A stretch of 64,000 nt of DNA from Centroberyx gerrardi (taxonomy: Eukaryota > Chordata > Actinopteri > Beryciformes > Berycidae), in assembly GCF_048128805.1 (NCBI RefSeq), contig NC_136000.1, positions 13,784,854 to 13,848,853 of the forward strand, given 5' to 3'. A program made the translations under genes and the position numbers. Shown one piece after another: positions 23,081-34,882 of this stretch (its first letter is position 1; each line of letters starts with the position of its first letter). The notes under the pieces were generated by a model. That model was not told where the DNA came from, made no database searches, and worked only from the letters and a program-made list of their open reading frames with translations.

Positions 23081-25880
23081 CACCTATGTGTGAAGAGGGC
23101 TTGGATTTAACTTTATGGTGTACAGAACTCCTGAGCTTGCATTTAAGTTTTATACTGTGATACAAATCTTCTCCAAAGGCTGACAGAGGCTGCTTTATCA
23201 ACAAAAGACTATACTTAATATATCTGCTACTACAGGAAAAACATTGATATGAGGTACAGAATGAAAAAATATATAGTATAAAGCATACAGTATATACTAT
23301 CAAGTGCAGAAAAATAGTAAACAGATATTATATTAAACAGTAGCTGTAGGAAATATCTTACACCTAACTGAGCCTACAGTGTGGATTGGCTCCTCTAGAA
23401 GCCACAGCTCTGACATCTGGAAATGTTGCAGTCACCATTGAGCTGTTAGAAAGTGGGAGAGAGCTCAATTGACTGTCACAGAGTCTGAGTGGAGCTCAGT
23501 GTGTGCCATCTTAACCACAGCTCCATCGCAGCCTGTAATCCAGCTCACCACCAAAGCCACCGCTGCTGGCTGCCTGCGCAGACCAAGCCTCACTGTTTGT
23601 TTATGCAGCACGTAGACCCGGCCATTAAAAGTGGGAAGCCTGTCAAAAATAAAAAGAGACTTTTCATGTTTGAGGGCTGCAATTGTGGCTCTTGTGTGAT
23701 GTTTTTCCTCCACGCTGACCCCTTGCTTTGAGGTCGGGAAGCCGCTTAACCCTGGGCTACGGAGCCAGCCGATTGGCTGGGCCAAATACAGTATTTTTGA
23801 ATGTGGTGGCGTAAGGGGTGCCTCCGGCAGAGGCACTGTGGTTGCGTGCTGTGACTATGGCTGTGCAACCACGGCAGCTTACGCATCATTATAATGGCTC
23901 CTCAGGCAAAGAAGCCAAAGATCCTTTATAAATGTGCACATCATTTCCCTCATTATGTCCTAGTTACCTATCCTCATGTTCCCCAAACCCCACTACAAGG
24001 CAAAGTTAACCATGCAACAAGCTGAGCAAAGGCTATAAATTGCACCATTGGCTGACAATGGAGAAATAAAGGTATAGCAACATTCTCATGCTGAAATAAT
24101 AATCATCTGCATTAATACCCATCTACAGAATGTCAAAACCCCTTATAGAAGCCCCTGATACAAGTTGTTTAATATGGCTATTCCAATCTCACAGCCATTC
24201 AAATAATAAAGCAGCACAGGGAGAATGTGGAAATTTGCTACATAGTTAACTTGCGACAGCCACCAATTAGGTTTACGATTCGGGCGCCTTTGGGCCACTG
24301 TCGCCAGGCCTCAGTCTCCCTCTGATGTCATTACACAAATCTGCTCCAGTCTGACAGAGCAACAGGGCTCTAGGACACAGGGAGGGAGAAGAAGAAGGGA
24401 AGTTGGCTCCGCTCCTCTCCTCTCCTCCTCTGATAGCAGCAGATAAGCCAGCCTTGGGGCCTCTTATCTCATCTGTGGATCCTGTGTAAATGTAGGGTTT
24501 AGTCTGGCAGATTACATCAGCAGAGCCTGCTGGGGACAGAGGCCAGCCGCCTGGGGACCATGATGACTCCCCACATGTGACAAATACATCTCCTCCACCC
24601 TTCATGCACTAACAAAGCAGGACCTGGGTCTACCGTGGGACATGGCTCCTCTCAGCCATTTAAAAACGAGTCCCCAAAGAAACCGGAATTAAAACTGTCA
24701 ACTTCCATTTAGCCCAAAACATTCACCCCACAGCATTTGTTTTCATTGTCAGTTGCGTGCTATGTACAGTGATACTGATTGGAGTGGGCAGAATGCTCCA
24801 TTTGGATCAAAGTCTCTGTTAGCTGTGTGGAGGTGTGTGGTAAGAACAGCAGTCCTGACAGGAGAAGAACCAGCCAGCTGACGTGGGACAGGCCCTCTGC
24901 GGTGCAGGAGCCGCGAAGGTGCCATATGACTATGAAAGGTTCATTTTAGGATACATAAACACACCCTCCCTGTTCCTCTAAATCTCTCTCTATCCTTCTA
25001 CTGTATGTACAGCACATTCCATCCTGACAGACTGACAGGCCACATTTGGGGAGTGACCAATGGAAGGCCGTCCCCCTTCCTTCTTTTCCTCTCGCTCCCT
25101 CTCTCTGTCATCCCACCCAGAGAGGGGAAGTGGTGAGGTCGGAGTGGTTGGCCAGACCGGGCCAGCTGTGTGACCACAGACCTCTGAGTGTGTGTATGTG
25201 GGAGGGAGGGAGGGATCCACAGGCCTTATTACAGACCCAACGACACACTGGGCCTCACAAACAGCTACTTCACAGCTAGCAGCAGCCAGTGCTAACACTG
25301 CAGGATTTGTGCCATTTTAACAAGGTAGAGCAGCATGAGAAAGCGTGTTTTTGTGTAATAATCAATCAAAAACAACCACAAAGATATGAAATGGCATCAT
25401 GGCATCCTCTAATGTTCTCAATGCATGCATCATTTCATTGTTGGTTCATTTCTAAATGGCAAGAAAATAAATAAACTGTTTAATAGACATAGTAAACCAC
25501 TCAAACGACTAAGTTACTAAGGTGTTATGATGGTACATAATCCTAGCAGCTCTGGAGAAAGGATGGAATTTTTTGCACCACAGTCTGCTGCCAACTCATA
25601 TCAGCTGAAAGAGACTGTTGCCGGACTGCATAGTCAGCCAGATCGCAGGACAGAAGGTCTCACAGTGATGATGTCACTGTTTTGCGTTGGTCCCCAGGGC
25701 AGTGATTTATGAGCTAATCTGGAACTGTCTCCCCAGATTCCAGGTCTTTCTCTCCCCGGGGAGCTGCTAATGGGACAGCGGGATGGAGCCACCGCGCGAT
25801 AGAAGTCCTCTCAGCTCACAGGCCCTGACATCCATCTCCATGATCATACACCAAAAAAGCAATACAACAATGTTGACTCC

Positions 25881-25990
25881 ATTTGGCAGCACACACAGAC
25901 ACACACGTGCATTCATTCACACGCGCAAACACTCACGGGCATGCGTACACACACACATTCACACATAGACAAATACACATATACACACCT
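25881..25990. repeat. Degenerate CA-rich repeat
   Basis: Imperfect ACACAC/ACATTCAC array. Confidence 0.85.
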
Positions 25991-26712
25991 GCAGAAACAA
26001 ATACAGAATAAATCAAGTATTGCATATATAACCTTGGCTATTTGCAATTTGTCATGCAGCCCAAGAAAGATAATTGAGGCAACCTCCCAGTATGCAAATA
26101 GAATGATAATCAGCCTGCACTATTCTGTACCAAACACAGACACAGAAAAAAACAGTTACATTGTTAGCATTTTCTAATAGAGGACACCTATTGACCCATT
26201 TTCTCTTGGAAAGCAATTTGTCCCTCCAAAATAAAACTAATAGGTGGCAAGATGAATGGATTAGAGCAGGCTAGACTGGGTGCACCGTGCCACGAGGCAC
26301 TAAATCACCAGATTATTAGTTTTATGAGCCAAGCCCATGAGAGAATAATTGCTAATGTTCCCAGAGTAACCAAGGGAAATAAAGGTAATGGAGCAATTTA
26401 TAAATTCTGATTGGTATACATAGAGAACTTCCAGCCCATCTCCTTTGTTATTTTACTGCTCTCAATAAAATACGCCCCGAGCCACACAAACACTGGGGCC
26501 AGCTATCAAAATCAATACAATCACAGTACCACGAGTGCTGCTTCTGCTCCTTTGTTATTTTTAGTGCAATGCAGCCTGGCTTGCAGTTATAAATCAAAGT
26601 AATGTGAAAAGGAAAAAAAAACAAAACCACTAACATCAACCCCCATTTCTTTACTTCATTTAGCCTGTCCAGTAGACATGCGGATGATGATTCACCCTCA
26701 ACCCACAAATAC

Positions 26713-26741
26713 ACATGAACACGCACACACACACGCACACG

Positions 26742-26773
<32 letters not shown>

Positions 26774-26812
26774 AACACACACACACGCATGCACACACAC
26801 ACCTACACATCT
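26713..26812. repeat. (CA)n microsatellite, interrupted
   Basis: CA array with CG and TA interruptions. Confidence 0.9.
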
Positions 26813-26889
26813 GTACAAACTCAGGGTGCAGGTGAGAGGGCTATGGCCTTTTTACTAACGACAAAGGCAAGCTCTGAGCTGGCTCTAAA

Positions 26890-26915
26890 ACAGACAGACA
26901 GACAGACAGACAGGC

Positions 26916-26952
<37 letters not shown>

Positions 26953-26955
26953 GGC
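26890..26955. repeat. (CAGA)n tetranucleotide repeat
   Basis: About 16 CAGA units with occasional CAGG variants, 80 bp from the CA array just upstream. Confidence 0.95.
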
Positions 26956-27660
26956 AGGACAGGGTGCTGATGCAGGCAGGTGCTCTGTTTAATCCACCCA
27001 CCCAGATGAATAACTGTCCTTCACTCATCCTGTTTTCTTAACCACATGACTTTCCATCATATGGAGTCAAATCCCTAATTTCCACCTCTTCACAGCTCTC
27101 TGATGTTTAAATTGTAAGTTGCACTAAATCCAAATGTAGTCTGAAATGTTCTGCAGATGTAGACCTTTCTTATGTGGTTCTTGAAAGCAAAGATTTATCT
27201 GGTTAGAGGCTTCATAGCTTTACGGCCGCAGTCTGCCTGCCTCACATTCAAATCAAGGTGGGTGGTCTCATCAGCTTCGTCTCATATCCATTTTTGCGTA
27301 GCATAAACAGCATCTATCCTAAAGCAATCAATTTCTGTTGTACTGTTTTACACGAATTGCTCAATTATAAACCAATTAAAATAGAGCCAACTCACTGCGC
27401 TGTTTAAACTAGAAATATGCAGTGATAGCCTCTAATGTAATTTGATTCACCGCTGTATTGAATTACACATTGAACTCAAGGTGAGAGAAGGTAAAACTGA
27501 TTACTTCTAGAAAACAATATGGCATGATGGAGATGGGGTTACAGCGTCATATCATTTTCCAGCCCTGAGCAGGTTGTCTGTTGGTGCATCTGTGATAGAT
27601 TTGCTCTGCTGGAGTGTTTGCAGCTGAGGAGAGCGGATGTCTCGCCATATGCAGACACAG

Positions 27661-27705
27661 TACACACACGCACACACACACACGCACACGCACACATACA
27701 CAGAT
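27661..27705. repeat. (CA)n microsatellite
   Basis: Short interrupted CA array. Confidence 0.9.
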
Positions 27706-27855
27706 GCACATACTTGACCTTTCCACAGTGGCGGTGACAGCTCACAAACCCCTCTTGTAACTGAAAATCTTCGCATATACTTTCCACCCACTTCCTGTTT
27801 TGTGTTGTGGTGTAACTATGCTGCACACTCTTGTTTTCAGTTCCTTGTCTCACAG

Positions 27856-27933
27856 GTATGAAGAAACACTGTTTGTGAACTGTAACCTGTCCAACCTGCG
27901 TCGAACCTCTCTGTTCAGACTTGTTGAGTAAAG
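27856..27933 (+). ncRNA. Candidate isolated spliced exon (possible lncRNA)
   Basis: A 78-nt segment preceded by two tandem acceptor-like sites (TTGTTTTCAG, then CTTGTCTCACAG) and followed by AAAG|GTAAGTG, a near-ideal donor. One frame is open for 24 codons (YEETLFVNCNLSNLRRTSLF..), then hits TAA two bases before the donor, so coding use is doubtful. No partner exon was found. Confidence 0.3.
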
Positions 27934-28889
27934 GTAAGTGGCCCTATGTGTATTCAGCATTCATTCCTAAGATGATGATTCAGTGGAGAGAATTCAGGCC
28001 AATATTTGTAAATGTATCAAATCCAGACTCCCATGGGTAGGTAGTCATTGACATGTCTGAGTGTTATTTGTTTTGTTTGGTGTAAAGATATCTGCTCTTG
28101 TCATCCCATCTGTACTGTATAGTCCCACAGAGAGGGTGTTTTTGGGTCAGTCCGTTGGTTCATCATCACCTCACATTTCCTGTTATGAAATAGCATGACA
28201 CCCGACAAAGACACAGCGTAAAACAGATCTTAACAAACTCATGAGGGCGGAAGCTATGTGGGAAGGAAGCTTATCTCAAGGTGTGAAGATCCAGCCTTAG
28301 CGCAACTCTTAATGCTGTCACAAAAGTATTTCATTCAGGCCTCATTGTATCATGTAAATGGAATGGAAGTTTAAAGCACCTCTATTGTCAATTTAATTCC
28401 ACACACAGCTTTCAAGAACCACTGAAACCAGGGCGCAAGCTGAGACATGGAAATTGATTTTCCAATGGATTGATTGCACTCTGGATCCTGCGCTGATCCA
28501 CAGAGAAAGAAGCTGTAATCACACATTCCGTGATCCCACAGTTTCTATACGATGCGGTTAGGTTTTATCCAAATGTAACAAGGCCTGTAATAAATCTTGT
28601 CTTCCTTCCATCAGCTTGCCAGCAGCTGGGAGCCGTCAAGGGAAGCCACCCCAAGCAAAATGTTATTCCAGCTTGTTAGTGTTTGAAGTCACAGCAAGCT
28701 GGGCTGCAGAAGCTGCTGCCTGTGGTTTATGGCTTGTGGGGTTGCTCAAGATATGGAGTCTCACTTTCCAAGTCAGGATGTCTCACCGCCATTGAAGCCA
28801 CAACTGTAGCGGTGAGATAACGCTGGCACGTTGAGAAGAAAGGACTTCAGAGCAGACATGTGGTCTTGACTCAGTGAGTGACAACACCA

Positions 28890-28951
28890 CTGTGTGTGCG
28901 TGTGTGTGTGTGTGTGTGTAGGTGGGTGCGTGTGTGTGTGTGCGTGTGTAT
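28890..28951. repeat. (GT)n microsatellite
   Basis: Interrupted GTGTGT array. Confidence 0.9.
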
Positions 28952-30078
28952 GCATGCGCCTGAGTTTGTGTTGTTTTTCCACATCCGCCTACTGATGCAG
29001 TACTTTACTGCAACCACTTGCTGAAGTAATATTGCTTCCTCCTCGCTCCACTTTCAAATAGTTGCTGCCTCTTTCATCCAAAATACACGTGCAATTCTTA
29101 TGACTTTATATGCTTGCCAGCTTCTTGTATGGCGAAACGCTTTTTTACACTCCTTTGCTTTCTGACAAATGAATTAATTAGATAGTCCTGACAAAAATGG
29201 CAAAATTTATTTATTTGTACTCAGATAAACACAATGAATTATGAATAATAAAAAAGTGCCATTCAATTGTGTTTATGTGTAGCAGACATGGGATTTTTCA
29301 CTTTCCACTACAAGTCCACTGGGCCACACAGCACCTCTTGTTACTGAAATTCAACAACCTTGGCTCACATCACTGTTTCAATGATTAGAGTCGTCGTATT
29401 TCAACCACAAGAGGCCAAAGGTTGTCAGTCACCCACTCTGTTTCCACCGCTCAGCTTCCAGTCTCTGATATTTTCTCTGTAATCTCACATCATCGCACGG
29501 TGGAACTAATCCCTTGGATTCCTTCACAGTCACAGCAAGAAAGATTCTCAAAGAGCTGTACCTACTGGAATCAAACAAACAACTACTGCACAATAGACAG
29601 TTTACAACCCGAAGCACATTTATTTGTCAAAACAATGTTGTTAAAGTTATATAGCAATTTACATTTAGCAATGCCACCACAGCAGTGCTATCCACAATTC
29701 ATCTAAATATTGTCATCACGGCTATTAATAACAGCACAGAAAGCATAAACTATCAATATAACACACATTTGCAGTCTTATGAGTAATAATCAGCTCAACT
29801 TGGGCTTACTGTGATGAATACTCCCAGAGAAGAGGTGTGAGGGGGGCAGGACTGTCTATGAGAACGACAGGGGAGGATGTGAAAATGTTTCATATGTACT
29901 ACTATGAATAAACCATCAGAGCTTAAGTGAAGGACATGCAGATACTAATTGGATATGCTTGGTTGATTCTATTACATTATGAAGATAGGGTTAGGGTGAA
30001 AGGTCAAGAGGGCAAAGTGATGCTCCATCTGATTCAGTGAGAGTTGTCTCCCTCCACGGGCACCCCACCCTCCCCCCC

Positions 30079-30091
30079 CACACACACATAT

Positions 30092-30143
<52 letters not shown>
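30079..30143. repeat. (CA)n microsatellite
   Basis: About 32 CA units after a C-rich run, with one ATATG interruption. Confidence 0.95.
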
Positions 30144-30145
<2 letters not shown>

Positions 30146-31508
30146 CCTAAGGGTCAGCAGCCGTGGCTGCTGCTCCTGCTTGTCCCATAGGGGCAGTGGG
30201 CGGACAGGCTATTGATCAGCCAGACTATTATCAGAGCTGAAGCTGTTTATCATGCTGTCTGCTCTCAGCAGGGAGCCTCCGTCTCTAATGGACCATGGTA
30301 TGGCGCTCCCCCGCACCTGTCCTTGTCACCCCCACACCTTAAGCACCATCGATCCCCACGTCACCCGTCCTTGTCCCACCGGTGCCCTACTCTCTGGGGG
30401 AGGGTGGCTCCTCCTGTCCTGTCAGGGCTGAAATATGTTCCTCATTGGTGCCGCCCTGCCGATGATTCTCTCCTCTGTCCTTTTAGAAACTGCTGTCACC
30501 CTGGGAACTGCCCTGTGGAAACAATGACGAGCACATCATCAAACTCTGGCCTCCGCCTTACTCATGCTCAATCACAGTCTGCTAACAATAAAAAAACAAT
30601 GAGGAAGAGTCGTCATTTGCATATCTCATATCTTTAACGTTACTCATCATCTTCACTCTATTTATTGCAAAATACTGTAGACTTGTGGACTTGTCCTCAA
30701 ATGAGCTTGTAATCTATTTTCAACATTTGCCCCGATGACTGGAAGATACAGGCAATGTTTGCTGACAAAGCTTGAGTGGATTTTCCGTTTACGGCGAGTG
30801 ACCTACTATATGTGCTCAGTGGATCAACTTCATGGGATAAAACCTTGTCCAGACATACACTTTGAGGTGGTATTCAATATCAGTTCTATGTACAGCATAG
30901 CCGTTCCACTGGCCTATTATAAAAGAGCCAGTAAATGTCAGGCACCAAAAGCTAGGGCCATAAACAAGCCAGTGGACAGTGGTTATTCAGAGGTCATGCA
31001 GAGTGCTCAGTCGTCTGTGGCGGCTGGCCGGGGGAAACAAAGTGATGAGGATTTAATGATATCCAGCTTTGTGGCTATTGATAGCAGAGTCAATGGGCTG
31101 CACTGTGGGTGTCTCTCAGATACACAGCAGATTAGCAGCTCTGTGCCAGATGAAAACGTCAGAGATCAATAGGACACAGGGGAGAATCAATAATCATCCC
31201 ACTACTCTGTGGCTTTCATTTGGTGGATTGCTCTGGTCCTTTATGGCCTGCCGTGCCGTCAGCGTGCCATTAACTGCATTCATAAAACATGCATCACAGA
31301 TCTGTCACGGGCATCATATGTTAATGCCTGCTGCTAATGAATATGAATGCTCTGTTCATAAGCCAAGTCTCTCTCTCATTACATTGCTTTACACCTCGCT
31401 GAGCCCAGAGAGCTCGCCTTGGATGAAATGTAAATCACTGCTTTATTGGGGCAAAATGCATGACTATCATACTAAAACGCCATGCAGGTGAGAACAAAAT
31501 ATACTCAC

Positions 31509-31559
31509 TTCGCAGTAGATCACATATCCATCTGCTTTAAAGCCAATGGTCTTGTAAAC
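31509..31559 (-). other. Candidate 51-nt splice-bounded exon
   Basis: Minus strand: CATACAG | 51 nt | GTGAGTAT. The segment is exactly 17 codons and open in the first frame (VYKTIGFKADGYVIYCE). It lies far upstream of tle3 and far downstream of morf4l1. I do not recognise the peptide and see no neighbouring exon, so it may be an alternative 5' exon, part of a non-coding RNA or chance. Confidence 0.3.
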
Positions 31560-33770
31560 CTGTATGAAATGAGTAACAGCATCATCATCACCATGCCTAG
31601 GATGAGGAAATAACATTGAGAATATTCAGTGATGTCCTAAATACTATAATTCAGCATTACCTGGCTTGTCGCGCTTCATTATAGTCCAGAGATCTTAGAT
31701 TAATTAGCGTTATTGTGCAAAGTGAGTGAGAGAATTGGACAGTAATTACATTAACCTTCTGGATCACACCTTGTCTTTTAACAAGACATGTCTGAGCAAT
31801 AAAAGATTGCTACTGCATAGATGATTACTCTTATCCTTGACAGTGTCTGCCTTCCAAATTGATCCAATTAGCCATTCAGGGCTAATTTAATTACTTGGGG
31901 CTGCTATAGCCTCTCTATCTCTCTGTCCTTGCCACCAGGATAATCATAACTCTGAGCACTAGAACAGATTATCTTTAGGACATGCATGAAGAAAGCAAAT
32001 TTAATCTGATATGGGAAAACATGAATTAACTGTCCCTCGAACAGCACTGAATGCAAGCAAAAATACCAGCCTTTGTCCTGATTTCTTATGTATTAATGCC
32101 CTCCATACCAAGCTTAGTCATTATTACTGACTGACCTGAGATGGGGAAGAGTCTAGCTTTGTCACAGCTGTCAGTCTCTGCAGTCTCTCACTTGGTAAAC
32201 TTCTCTGGAATATCAATCACATAAAAAGCATGTTTAATTTTAGACACTAATGAAGGTGAGAGCTAGTCCGTATGATAACGTATCCATATGATTGGTATGC
32301 ATAGGGCAGCCTCATAGTTGATATTAGGTGAAGTCATCTTCATGCACACAGTAATCTCATCTGCTTCATTTTGAGCACAGCAGTGGGACGCTGGGCACGT
32401 ACCAATCTCCTCTGCTCCGGGGACAATATGGGTTGAGAAATGAGAGGAGGAAGCCACTGCATTGCCAGCCACATCCATAATTGGCAGACCGAACAAGATG
32501 AGAATGAACTCTGGGCTTGGCCCGTCTTTGTTGTAATTAAGATGAAATTCACCAATCATTTAAACTCACAAATGGAGGTTTGACAGGAGGCCAAGAGCCC
32601 ATTGAAATACCATTGGCTTGCAGTTTAGGTATTTATCTGTCTCCGCTGAGCTGAGGAGCCAATATTTAAGTTTCCTTAATCAGTATTCAGGATTTGCGAT
32701 TCCAGTAAACCTTTGGGTAAAGGTCAAATGGTAATATATCAGAAAAGCAGAAAATGTGTCAATTTAATTTGAAAGTTGATGCTGGATCTATAGATGTCAT
32801 GAATTAAACTTGTGTTTATGCAATTGTACATATTCATATCTATGTCAGATAATGACTTGCCTTGCTGCACTGAACACATTTACAGAAAATATTTTGTATC
32901 ATCTGTTGTTCAGAAACACTCTATGTACAGTGTACATACCATGTGAAAAAGGAAAGATTTGAATTGTAAGACATAAAGATCCACAGGAAACAAATCTGTT
33001 GAATATCCTGGAAAATGTTTCAATTTTTTTATTTTTTTTTCTCATCTCTTTGGGGATTTGATTCATAAGCATGACATGTTAGATTCAGGCCAAGTTTGGG
33101 AACTAATGAGTTGAAACAGATCCAGAGACTTGGTGTTCACAATAGCCAGTGGGAGCCACATTAAAGACAGTGTGTGTTCGCAGCTCTGCTCATCCTACAG
33201 GGGCTTTCTTCAAGGCCTGTGTGAATCTCAGTTGGTCATGAACGAAGCGTATAAACAGGGCTTTAATCAGGGAATTGTTTGGGGAGAGTTCTTTTAATCT
33301 GTGATTATAACACCAGATCAATGAGGATTCCTGCTCTGAGCCGTGTCAGTGATAAAAAGGAGGATTTACATCAAATATTCATAGCCAGCTCTCTCAGAGG
33401 ATTCGCCACCGCAGACAACCACTGAGTTTTATACTATACAGAGCAGATGGAAAACAAAACCATCAAGTGAAAAAGACGGAGCTGTTCCAAATTGGGTCTT
33501 GTGTAAGGCAAGTTGCAAACTGCAGTAGTTATCTACAAAGTGCTGCTTTATGCTTTGTGAAAACAGAACTTTAAACAGAACATAAAAATGTTGTGTATTT
33601 TGGCCATCCTCCCCCTGTAACCCATGTTAGAATGGCTGGCCAACAACATGTTACACAACAGCATTATACATTGCCCCAGCAGTCAATGAAAGCAATCTCC
33701 TGGGACAAAGTCAGCACTGTATTGCCTTGTCATCAGAAAGTGTTTGGTCTCTGCTTTATGTTTCCCTCCA

Positions 33771-33823
33771 AAGAACTGAGGCATAACATAAGAGGTCCAC
33801 TCTTACGTTGTGCCTCAGTTCTT
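33771..33823. other. Near-perfect 24-bp inverted repeat with 5-nt loop
   Basis: The left arm starting AAGAACTGAGGC (33771-33794) and the right arm ending GCCTCAGTTCTT (33800-33823) match at 22 of 24 positions. The loop is GTCCA. Pairing stops sharply at both outer ends. On either strand the RNA would fold into a 53-nt hairpin, shorter than most pre-miRNAs. Confidence 0.8.
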
Positions 33824-34379
33824 CAGTCAGTCTTTTAAGTACAACAGCAAAATGAATAAAATATGATCACTGTATTACTACAATGGAGTGGAACAATGAC
33901 AAAGTTACAGGGATTAGAGCAGTAGATGTCTGTAGATGAGGACCTATTGGACTCATATTAAAGTGTTTGAAGTGATTTAGCAGTTGCACAAATAAAATGT
34001 TGCAATAATGAGAAGAACACCTGTTCTAATTATTGATTATATTGCATTATTGCTGCATTATTTACTAGTAATCATTGCACTAAACTGCACCTGTTTTCTG
34101 TATGGAACACTAAAAATTGGCCTACAGTTTTTCTTAATTCCCACACAGGCATTTAGGAGACAAAACCAATTTCAGAGACACTGCAGCACACAGTTGGGTG
34201 TGAACAAATCAGAGCCTTGATGTAATGTGCCCATTTACAACAAAAGAGAACTTAGAGAGCCACCACAAGCTCATAGCAATGCAAGCCAGTTTAATCTTTT
34301 TTAATGTTTGATGGTATTTGCTTGAAAGCAAAAGCAACAAGTACATAATTATCTGTCTAATTAAGCTGCCAAAACACAA

Positions 34380-34720
34380 GCACAGTGCTGGAGCACCTCT
34401 GAAACAGTGAGTGCACCATTCATTAGCATGTGCTATAAGCTTATTAATCATCTAACAGCCAATTAGCACACTGTTACCGTTTGCAGTGGGTGTGTAAATA
34501 AATTCCTGGGTTAATTTCTTCCTCTGATAATAAAGGGAACATTATGAAAATTAGCTCTGTGACTATGTAAATGATCTATGTCGTTAATTGCATAGCAGCG
34601 ATAGATGTTTGCCATGAACTGGGTTGGTGATGCAACAAATATTTCCCGGGCTGTTAGAGAAATTAAACGGGTAGCTGCTGATTCCCTGGAGGAATCCACC
34701 GGCTACAATAATGACATTTA
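34380..34720. promoter_or_regulatory. Candidate conserved non-coding block
   Basis: Repeat-free, AT-rich sequence dense in ATTAG, TTAATCAT, CAATTAG and TAATTGCAT motifs, the binding cores of homeodomain and POU factors. It has no coding texture. The enhancer call is inference. Confidence 0.3.
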
Positions 34721-34829
34721 CCCAGCCCTCTGGCACACTGATAATGACAATGTCGCTGCTTGGCAGCAGGCCAGTGGGAGGTGAGGGCGATGGTGGGGGG
34801 CTGGCAATCATCTCTGAGAAAGACAGCAT

Positions 34830-34831
<2 letters not shown>

Positions 34832-34879
<48 letters not shown>
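34832..34879. repeat. (CA)n microsatellite
   Basis: About 24 pure CA units. Confidence 0.95.

Positions 34880-34882
<3 letters not shown>

Larger units (their letters stand above)
16751..27855. other. Intergenic region upstream of tle3, part 1
   Basis: About 11 kb with no convincing exon. Short frames present are scattered and lack coding texture. It contains AT-rich unique sequence with TAATTA/ATTAGCA-type motifs (for example 21240-21420), an AT palindromic repeat and several CA arrays. Confidence 0.7.

Noticed and set aside
22854..23303. 149-residue minus-strand frame
   Set aside because: Driven by the CA microsatellite (CVCVCV) and has no coding texture outside it.
26890..26955. Tandem CAGA array considered as a CRISPR-like or satellite array
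   Set aside because: Plain tetranucleotide microsatellite: no spacers and no longer unit.
30212..31491. Three long plus-strand frames in a row (141, 145 and 140 residues)
   Set aside because: They lie in different frames without plausible splice joins, and their peptides show no domain or compositional sign of a real protein. Kept only as part of the gene-poor interval.
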